Assembly (NCBI GenBank): GCA_943736015.1
Contig: OX031057.1
Coordinates: forward strand, 36,666,501 to 36,730,500
Length of the DNA stretch: 64,000 bases
Direction of reading: 5' to 3'
Source: Tridacna crocea
Lineage: Eukaryota; Mollusca; Bivalvia; Cardiida; Cardiidae
Made by a program: the position numbers and the translations under genes. Positions 56,208 through 64,000 of this stretch are shown here, in pieces (positions within the stretch are counted from its first letter, which is position 1; each line of letters begins with the position of its first letter). The notes below the pieces were generated by a model. The model did not search any database and was not told the origin of the DNA. It worked only from the letters and a program-made list of their open reading frames with translations.

Positions 56208-56318
56208 GTTAAACGCTAACAAGTTCAAAATTAAACGATTTAAACAGCCAGAGTCGGTCGCTACGCTCCCTTCTTTTGGCTGTTTAAATCGTTTAATTTT
56301 GACTTCTTAGCGTTTAAC
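56208..56318. repeat. 110 bp foldback, second copy
   Basis: GTTAAACGCTAACAAGTTCA pairs with GACTTCTTAGCGTTTAAC around GGTCGCTACGCTCCC. Paralogue of 44228-44337. Confidence 0.85.
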
Positions 56319-57074
56319 TATTACCTAGAATGGAGTCAAAACGATAAAGTGAATGAAGGGTTTGTTTCGGCGCTTTGAATGATCACGTAGTGTTTACGTC
56401 ACTAACACGTCACTGCGGACATTTACGAAGAAAAGTCGGCTTATTGTTGGCGATCATCGAGTAAACAAAACAGATGACACGACATGGTAGGATCAGTTCT
56501 AGATTCAATATTATTTTTTTCTGCTACTGGTTGTCCAGAAGGTTTGCGAACTGGACCTTTACATATCGTTAAATTCATTTAATCTTTATATTTTTACATG
56601 GTAAAAATGAAATTTACTTTTATTTTATAAACAGTTTGTTTATTCACTTGGACGTTAAGTAGATCTACTGAGACTTTAAAACTCATTTTCAGTTTACCTC
56701 GATACGAGTTATCTAATGTTCAACTTAAGTAACAAATTTATCACTTGTCACAAATTTGCCGATTCCGTACAGGTCTACATCTTACCTCGTCTATATAACG
56801 GTCGTTTCCATTTGGACTGCACTTATGTATACATGGCAGCGCCACTGTAAGTCGTTAAACAACGGCCTAAATAGCCTCGGTGAATTATGCCTGTCAAAAC
56901 TTTAATTGCAATTGATAAAAGTCATTAAAAAATGAATGTACGAACTGTTTGTCAACTGTAGTTAAAATATTGCGATTAATAAAATTTTGAGACTCTAGTT
57001 TCTTTTTAACATGAGCCTTTTCATGACGGTAAACCTGTGTATTGATATCAAGTTACCAGATACAGCATCTAGGA

Positions 57075-57305
57075 ACATGAGGGCTCTCATCAACCGAGTG
57101 GTGTTATAAGGTAGAGCGTCGGCCTCGTAACCAAAAGGTCCTGAATTCCTGATTCCAGGGAGTGGATGTCAACTTTGGGATTTTTCATCGGCCCACACAT
57201 TCGGCGCGAGTACTGGTGTCGTTCCCAGGAAGCAGAATCGAGAGAGATTTGTATAAGTTGTCAGAACTTGTTTCTCAATCGATGTGAAATAAATATGTTT
57301 AAACT
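57075..57305 (+). mobile_element. tRNA-derived SINE
   Basis: Head CGAGTGGTGTTATAAGGTAG AGCGTCGGCCTCGTAACC with B box GGTCCTGAATTC, a body containing CGGCGCGAGTACTGGTGTCG and a tail ending TGTGAAATAAATATG. The B box is degraded (no GGTTCGA), so this copy is older than the ones at 32223 and 42189. Confidence 0.75.
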
Positions 57306-60277
57306 AACCGAGGTATGCAGAATGTACATGTAGATAAACTCAGTCTGCAATATACAATGATGACATCATGAATTACACCTTTTCTACGTCATGAACAAGC
57401 CGTATTCCCACGTTATGAATAGCAATGAAAAGCACGTTAGAAATTAGAAACTGCTATATTTGACTTACAAAAAATGAAGTAAGTAACGTAGTAGTAACAT
57501 CATCTATGTGACATTGTTTGTCTGTGAAATTGAATTATAAGAAATAAAGAGATATATTTTTTAATCACGCAGACTGTTAAAACAAAAATGTCTGTCTTGA
57601 AGATCTATGAAACAGCAAACGTACAATGTGAATAGGTTTTTCTTTTTTATGCCTCCATGAACACAAACAAAAATACCTCTCCATTCCTTAAATAAAGCAT
57701 AAAGACAAATATTTTCGAGATACCTAACCTCAAAACTCTTTAGTTTAAATATAGTTTATTCATATTATTTACACAGACTAGTTTAACATAAATTTAAACA
57801 AGAAACGGATTAGAACGTAAGCTCATAGCTTACATAGTTCCTCTCCAATTGACGGTTACGTCATTCAATGAACTCTACTTATAATTGAACCGTGCTCTGG
57901 CAATAGGTGGCCTAATGCATCTCTGTTATGCCCAAGCAAGACAGTCCTTAGTTTTAAAGAGTCAAAAAACGAAACCCAAAACTGGTTTTGAAAACGATTT
58001 GGAAAGCATAAAAATGCTAGTTACCCTCATCTTCTGCTTTTCTTACGACCTTTTTCTACCGTCTGTTTGTCGCCTTTCAATTTTCAATAAGGACTAATCT
58101 AAGTTTATCGTTTGGAGAACAGTTAACTGTGAAATAAAGGTTCTACATTGACAAATTTTCTGCGAGTTTGTTAACCCCGTTTGGGTCTACCAGTCATGCT
58201 ATCGCAACAAGGAAAAAATCATCGATTTCCATAGGCTATTTAACAGCAATTTCTCAGTTTTCAAAAAATGTTTTCAAAACTTTATTTCTTTGTCATCTTA
58301 AAACCACGAAATATTATAAAATATCTATAGGCAAACGTTTAAATACCTCTACTAGGTCTGTATTCACCAACTATTCTTAAGATGGTTCCCAGTCTTATAC
58401 TCCAGATCTTTTTTTTTTTTTTTTTTTTTATTAAATTCTCTAAAAAATCTTGAAGAATAAGATATTGTAAGGGTTCAGCGGTCTGGCTGAATTTCCTTAT
58501 AGTCAGGATGGAAAAAACGGTAACACGGAGGAACAACAAATAAAAATCGAGACAAGGTTTTCTCTCAATAGCAAGTGCACTTAACGTGGCTTCTCAATTT
58601 TATTAACGGCGGTATGGAATATGCAGATCCAACGGTAGATCTACTCTTGCGCTCAATCTCTCTCTCTCTCTCTCCATAATTATGGTAAAGCTAAAAGTAC
58701 ATTTTACAGGCTAAAGGCTCAGAGTTAAACATATGAATACCAGGGACATGACTTATGCGACAGGATGTTCCTCAAATAGATCTAAATTGGTAAAATTACA
58801 AAATCACCATCTCAAACATTGGTATGGAAGAAAGCAAGTTTTCGGTAAAAGAATATGGTTCAACATAACTTCAGTACTTTGATTCTGGTATGTAACGGTC
58901 TGATCTATCAGACTGATCTTCAAAATATATCTGCTTTCAAATTATTGATTATTGTCCGTTGACAATAGGAAGACGAGAGCTGAATGATTAAAATCCTTTT
59001 TGAACCGTTTTATTACCTAGTATGTACTAGGATGTTGTGATTACGAAGTTTTCTTTGTGTTGTTTACAACTCAGGTGATCTGAGGAAGATGCCGGCATTT
59101 GAAATCTGCCGCATTATATAACTTTATAAGACTGGTCACTTGACCAGAACGAGGCAATCAGCATTCAGAATAATGAAAGCATTGTGATTTACCCTCTCAC
59201 AAATAAGCATGGCATAGTCTTAAAACATAAAAGTATAAACAGCTCTATACAAAAATGTACTGCTTATGAGATCAGCAACACTGAAAGAAAGTAAGCAGAT
59301 GCCAACACATAACATTGACAAAAAGCAGAAGCAATAAAACCTATGCGTAATCATACATGAGAAATTGTGACCTTCCGCATCAAGGAAACTTGACGTAAAA
59401 TAGCACAATTTCTCCTCTAGACAGTTGCACCGTATTGGTCTCAGCTTAGTTTATGCTAGAAGCTAAAATTACACATAGAATAACATAATAGTAATGCAAG
59501 ATCAAACTTCAATTGCATAAAAACAAACAGGCTATAGAAATACTGAAAATAGTTCCAGCAGTTACTCTGCTGTAATATTTTGAAATGGCTACGCTAACAA
59601 AATCTGGAGGTAGAAAATCTATACTGACTATTACCAGTAAATTAATCAAAGTAATACCAATATTACTGAAATACATAAAAAAAAAAAACCTGGATGAAAG
59701 ATACATTCAAGCAACAATAACAACAACGGTCAAATAGAGTTATGCTTCCTTTTTTCTGTTTGAAAGTCTGTCATCCTGTTGAAGCTGGGAAATAACATCT
59801 CAAACGGACGTTAATCACTAGAGTTTGTGCTTTCGGAACTGAACACTTATGAAAGAGAACAATTCCACATCATCAGATACAAAGGTAAGTGGGTTTTTCT
59901 TGTTTTGACTGTAAAGCAAAGGATTTCTCCGTCTGGTAAAATCGTTTGTCATTATTTTTCACAGATTTGTATTTTGTTGAGTGGACATCTCGGCAGGCCA
60001 TGGATCGTCATGGTAGCTAATATATGGTAAATATAGGACTGACAACAGGTGCCAAGGATGACGTACAGGTTATGGAATAGATTTTATAATTCTGGGATCT
60101 GGTTAAAGTTACATTAGCGTCCAACTTCATAAACAACCGATTTTTGGCTTTACTCATTACTGCGGCTGTAAAGGCTAAATTTGATAACTGGGATACTTTT
60201 TTTGGCTGGTACTAAGGTATTTTCTTACACTCCCCCCAACTTAATTATGAAAATTCTCCTGGATTTTGGAATATAAT
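57306..60277. other. Intergenic, no gene recognised
   Basis: Three kb with several low-quality features: a decayed MITE core near 57960-58110, a T-run at about 58409-58430, a (CT)n run near 58656-58675 and an A-run near 59679. The short minus-strand frames at 59220-59408 and 59509-59706 are hydrophobic AT-rich translations without family features. Confidence 0.45.
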
Positions 60278-61760
60278 TTACCGGATGCGCAAAGGGACTT
60301 CCTTTATAGCGTTGATTAAAAGCTGGTACAACTCGGGCTTGGGACTTGAAAGACACGCCGCTTCGAACTGTTCGATAAGGGTGGTTGCATCTGATAAGTG
60401 ATAATCACCAGCAACTATCTTTCTTACAGTAGTAAAGCTGGAGTGTCGCATCATCTGGAAAGGGGATACAAGTTTCCTCTCTCTAGTACCAGGGAGTGCA
60501 AGAAACTGGAATGCATCGAGTAGAAGGCCTCAATCCTCAGGGATAGCTTGGAAAACTAATGTTGCAAGCAGGGTGAAGACCGTTTCCCAAAGAAGAAGTT
60601 TAATGTCGGCGAACATCGTTTTCAATCCTGCTTAGGGCCACATGGACAAACTACCTGGAATAGGCCGCTGTATCTCCAGACCAGACATCCAGTCTCTCCT
60701 TGCTGGTGGCAAAAGGGGCATGGCACCTGTTGTCAAAAGGGCTAGAGCTCTTTCTTGTAGAGTAGTCGTCGTCGCTGTCGGGGGAGTTTCTGCTGGAAAA
60801 GCGGTCATGCCTTTCGCTGGTTCGTCAGAGGAGGTATCGTGGATTTCTTCGGCGGGCTCGTCAGTGTGAGTTTGAGGGATGCTATCGGGCAGTCTACAGT
60901 CTTTTTCAGCAGGTGGACCTTCGTAAATGACATCCGCATTGTCACCTGATGGTCCTGGAAGTGTTTCCGTAACAAAGGGCCTTTTCTTGCAGATCTTACG
61001 TTTCTCTACCTTTCTCACATCAACCATCTCCATTCCCAGGGCATCAAACATGCACTTGAGAAATTTTTGGCCGTCGATAGTGTCTTCCTCCCAGAACATT
61101 GTTGGAGAGGGATATGTAGCCTTACTGAAGATGGTCTTCATCCGCCTTAGGAGCCGCTCCCTTTTCTTGGCATCATTGATGACTTGGTCTGTAAAAGTGA
61201 TCCTCCTAAAGGCGGAACAGCCATCTCCAGTGGGACCATACATTACGGCTGTCGCCCTTGTCGCCTCTAAGTCAATTGAGTATACAGTGTCTAGGTCTGG
61301 TCTTGTAGGAGTGTAGCCATAGTCAAATGATGGTTCCTGTTCCGGGGAGAAGATGCCGCCAAGCTGGGCCCATAGCTGATACCACGTGGTTAAAGGTCTT
61401 TCCACCACCCCTTTAAAGTTGCTGCACAATCTTCCACAGCCTCCTTCGGGAAAAGAGCAGCGGGAGTTACATCAAGAGGCACAGAGCCCATGGCCCTTCT
61501 GTACTCTTTTGAATTGTCGGCTAGGTAAAAACCGCTCTTCTCTTTCTAAAATGGTACATCACCTTCTTTCTTGAAGATAGTTGGATGAGTATTCTTAACA
61601 TGCTGGCGGAGGTCTACCATTCGTCGATATTGCCTGTGCTGGTCAAAGCAGCATGCACAAAAGACTCTCGTGAAGCCATGGGTGGCCACATAAACCTTTA
61701 AGGCGTCGTTTGTTGGTCAAACCTTCTCACAGTCCCAGCGGACAAACAATTTGGGCTGTA
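60278..61760 (-). pseudogene. Stop-interrupted gene of unknown family with C2H2-like finger
   Basis: The minus strand holds a long coding-like sequence. After an acceptor-like TTTCTTTACAG (about 61760) it reads PKLFVRWDCEKV, a stop near 61716, then FTRVFCACCFDQHRQYRRMV and DLRQHVKNTHP, a CxxC...HxxxxH finger. After a TAG near 61551 comes YRRAMGSVPLDVTPAALF. A one-base frameshift near 61395 leads into the 265-codon open frame ending at a TAA (60632-60634). The same frame then stays open for another 118 codons to TAA at 60278, broken only by TGA at 60530-60532, and reads FQFLALPGTRERKLVSPFQM and LIEQFEAACLSSPKPE. The middle has an acidic, Pro/Thr-rich linker (EEIHDTSSDEPAKG). Composition is less AT-rich than the surroundings. 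I recognise no family. It could be a gene carried with the adjacent Ty3 element or an independent host or transposon gene. Confidence 0.6.
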
Positions 61761-62415
61761 AAGAAAGGAAAAAAAAAGTCTGACTTGTTTGTTCTGGATT
61801 CTCATCGTTTGACGTAAAGGTTATTATAATAGGGAAAATCGTAGGTAACATGATAAGGAATTGTATTGGACAATTGATTTTTCTTGAATTAGTCTCATAC
61901 ACACTTCTTTCTCTCCAAGGGTGGAACATTACCTTCAGGAAGCATATGGACATGCTTATGTTCAAAGCAAAAGCAGCTGGTTTTGGCAGAAACTAAGGTA
62001 TAATTAAAGCGGTTCGCGTACAATGTAAACGTCTGACTGACGAGTTCGGCGACTGCGGTAACACAGGATATTAACAATACGTGGGTAATACATCAGAGGC
62101 CACCTTCACAACAAGCTTGTACTACTTCATGGTATGCAGCTCAGTGCAATGTACCAGACCCTCACAGTACACAGCCTTCCCTTGGCCTTACCGAAACAGC
62201 ATGGATAAGGACTTCCTATATATCCCCGATATACATGGTATACATTCTCGATGTATACTTACTTTGATGTGTCCCAGACACATCTACAGACAAGTGAAAG
62301 CCACATTAACATAAAGGAATATAAAAAGGAACTAAGGCTTTGCAGAGGACAAACTTGCAACTCAACATGTACATTATCACAGAAGGAACAACTGTAAACA
62401 AATACAGGGACTTTT
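61761..62415. other. Region between the unknown gene and the Ty3 pol; expected place of an LTR
   Basis: For a minus-strand LTR element the 3' LTR would lie here. I could not define a TG...CA unit or a polypurine tract, and its partner would be outside the window. A tATATCCCCGATATACATGG patch near 62215 is mildly palindromic. Confidence 0.4.
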
Positions 62416-62418
62416 ATA

Positions 62419-62832
62419 TTATACAGTGTGGACAAGCGGTACCATCCACTTTGGTAAAGACCTTACCTTATAAGGTAACAATCTATCTACATGAATGGCC
62501 TTCAGTGGTTTAGATGGAGAGACACGCACTAGGTAAGTCAAATCATCTATCCTCTTCTGGATTAGGTAAGGACCTTTCCACTTGTTTAACAGCTTGGTAC
62601 ATACACGAGGACGTCTCACCGGGTCATGTAGCCATATACGTGAGTGTAGCTTAAACTTCTTTGACTTTGATCTTCGGTCATAGGTTTTCTTTCGGTATAT
62701 CGATTGCTCCTTAAGGAACTTAGGCGCCGTATCATGGGCATCAGCTAAAGCTTCTTGCAGATTGTTAACATGTTCATCAGTACCGATGGAGTCATATGCT
62801 TCCGGCCTTTGCAGAAATGCTTGTCTTGGCAT
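62419..62832 (-). pseudogene. Ty3/Gypsy integrase C-terminal domain
   Basis: 137 codons. FLKEQSIYRKKTYDRRSKSK (basic, DNA-binding), then VWLHDP-like IWLHDP, then LNKWKGPYLIQKRIDD and IHVDRLLPY: the GPY/F module that follows the catalytic core in this family. Separated from the core by a nonsense codon just before MPRQAF. Confidence 0.85.
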
Positions 62833-63597
62833 TTATGTGTCATGCCCCAAAAGCATCACGTTTGGGGTCATTTTGGTACTAGAATGAGTCGTTGATCTAT
62901 AGGTCATCATAACGTGTGACAAGTAGTTATCCCATAGATTCTGGGTTTTACTGTAGTATGCAGTAAGCATGTTTGTGTGTGTCCTGTTAAATCTTTCCAC
63001 TGTTCAATTGGCTTGAGGTCTGAAACTTGTGGTTCTAGTTTTGTGTATTCGGAAAAGGTCACACATTTGTTTGAAAAGGCTGGATTCAAAGTTCCGCCCC
63101 TGATCTGTATAGACTTCAAGAGGTACACCAAACCTGCTAATAAACTCATCAACAAAAAGGTTTGCTACAGTGCTTGCTTCTTGGTTTGGCATAGGAATAG
63201 CTTCAGTCCATTTAGTGAACTCATCAACCATCACAAGAATATACTTGTTTCCTTTTGGAGTGAGAGGAAGTGGACCTAGAAAATCCATAGATATTTTCTC
63301 CGTTGGTGCCCCAGTAAGAAGTTGTCCAAGGGGTGCTCTTTTGGTTTTACTGGATTTCCGAGTTGCACATGTATCGCAGGATTCGCAGTACTTTTGAACA
63401 TCTGTCTTCACACCTTGCCAATAGTAGCTTTCTGAAATTCTCTCTAATGTTCGTTTCCATTCTAAATGGCCTGAAGAAGGTATGTGATGGTACATTTCAA
63501 GACACCTGGTTTGAAGATCTTTTGGGACTACTAACTGAAGCTTAGAATGAGGTTGGGTCTCCCATTTCCTGTAAAGCATGGAGGAAGAAATCAACAA
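62833..63597 (-). pseudogene. Ty3/Gypsy integrase, HHCC and catalytic domains, with internal stop
   Basis: The zinc-binding HHCC domain is visible (MYHHIPSSGHLEWKRT ... YCESCDTC), then the core: SMDFLGPLP with the first catalytic Asp and VYTDQGRNFES with the second. A TGA at 63004-63006 falls in the place of the Gly before TVERFNRT, where the catalytic Glu follows 35 residues after the second Asp. The continuing frame (TVERFNRTHTNML) shows the D-D-35-E spacing would be normal apart from the stop. The protein made from this copy would lack the catalytic Glu. Confidence 0.88.
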
Positions 63598-63623
63598 TCT
63601 GTCCCACTGGCTCAGAAGGGTCT

Positions 63624-63947
63624 TTAGCTTTGGGGATTTATCCGCAACATTTTACACTCAGGCTTGCTATCACCTTGCTCTAACCTTTGGAAGATAAATC
63701 CAACAATATCATCATTCATTTGCGTACTCCTTATTGTATCTGGATACCAAAATTCAGGCTCTCCACTTTCAGAATTAGAAACAGTAATTGCTCTGCTTAA
63801 TATGTTGAATTCTTCGTGACATTGGATTGAATCTTCAAGGACAATTTCAGTCTTGCTGTCAGTATTCTTTTGACAGACTTTACATGGTTTCCTGGAAAGA
63901 GCATCAGCAATTGAGTGTTTCTTTCTTTTGCGATGTGTAACAATCAA
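63624..63947 (-). pseudogene. Ty3/Gypsy RNase H end and linker
   Basis: Starts with RKRKKHSIADALSRKPC, the conserved end of RNase H (the ADALSR motif), then a linker with KVCQKN. The frame ends KMLRINPQS and stop. The correct reading continues in another frame as ADKSPKLKTLLSQWDRL into the integrase, so a frameshift lies near 63625-63640. Confidence 0.8.
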
Positions 63948-64000
63948 GTTGTAGGTACCAAGTTCCTAAAGCCATCTTGCCATTTGACAAGTTGGAGTTT

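Larger units (their letters stand above)
54880..57000 (+). repeat. Mosaic repeat R, fullest copy B
   Basis: Contains all the blocks seen elsewhere, in one order: the GATCGGAGAAAACTCGAACG block (about 54930), segment 1 (55070-56318, as 43055-44337), segment 2 (56330-56690, as 41620-41960) and the ATGAATGTACGAACTGTTTG block (about 56931). This suggests the complete unit is at least 2.1 kb. Non-coding in all frames. Confidence 0.75.
62416..64000 (-). mobile_element. Ty3/Gypsy retrotransposon, 3' part of pol, degenerate, truncated by window edge
   Basis: In minus-strand order from the right edge: the end of RNase H, the integrase zinc and catalytic domains, and the integrase C-terminal domain, which is the Ty3/Gypsy pol order. 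Reverse transcriptase, protease and gag would lie beyond 64000. One frameshift (about 63610-63640) and two nonsense codons (63004-63006 and about 62833) disable the frame. Confidence 0.9.

Noticed and set aside
59220..59706. Hydrophobic minus-strand frames resembling small membrane proteins
   Set aside because: Hydrophobicity follows from A/T-rich codons; there are no start context, splice or conserved motifs.
60642..61316. + strand frames of 75 and 129 codons opposite the unknown gene
   Set aside because: They are antisense shadows of the better supported minus-strand coding sequence.
63170..63545. + strand frames over the integrase
   Set aside because: Antisense shadows of the Ty3 integrase.

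Overview
The window is intron-rich, AT-rich animal DNA that looks like a bivalve mollusc, probably a clam-like species. Evidence: one gene of small symmetric phase-1 exons spread over about 33 kb; very dense short interspersed repeats; tRNA-headed SINEs with mollusc-style tails; and element families I associate with bivalve genomes (GCTCACCTGAGCAC-type ends around a ~145 bp minisatellite, GGACATCTGCCCCC minisatellites, GATTAGTCTG/CAGGCTGATC hairpins). The species assignment is inference; no search was run.

Region 1 (1-33,876, + strand): one multi-exon gene for a single-pass type I surface protein, with its 5' end outside the window. Eleven exons can be placed by splice sites and reading frame: a Cys-containing module (529-699), two EGF repeats (2869-3099), a thrombospondin type-1 repeat (4320-4490), a sushi/CCP-like module (5094-5288), a two-exon alpha/beta-looking domain with a furin-type RKKR site (11430-11738, 13302-13496), a GCC2/GCC3 ephrin-receptor-like Cys module (18203-18358), a Thr-rich stalk (24425-24502), the transmembrane segment (31912-32005) and a cytoplasmic tail (33479-33529, 33561-33876) carrying FxNPxY, PPxY and YxN motifs. 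All ectodomain introns are phase 1; the two introns after the membrane segment are phase 2. The modules would form a secreted, probably furin-processed ectodomain coupled to a tail with adaptor and endocytosis signals.

Its introns hold most of the other features: a TTAA-flanked hairpin MITE family, two copies of an element with an internal minisatellite, a frame-broken LINE 3' end, two opposed mariner-like transposase fragments, a SINE with a perfect 13 bp target duplication, and a decayed TBP-like fragment.

Region 2 (33,877-60,277): no convincing host gene. It is a repeat mosaic: a Harbinger-like TIR element with TAA duplications (34605-35975); many more MITEs; a mosaic repeat present in three places (41.6-44.3 kb, 52.2-52.9 kb, 54.9-57.0 kb); and a near-perfect 1.5 kb inverted repeat with a 0.48 kb spacer (44626-48160).

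Region 3 (60,278-64,000, - strand): a stop-interrupted coding sequence of unknown family with an N-terminal C2H2-like finger (60278-61760), then the 3' part of a Ty3/Gypsy pol (RNase H end, integrase, integrase C-terminus) that runs off the right edge and is broken by one frameshift and two stops.
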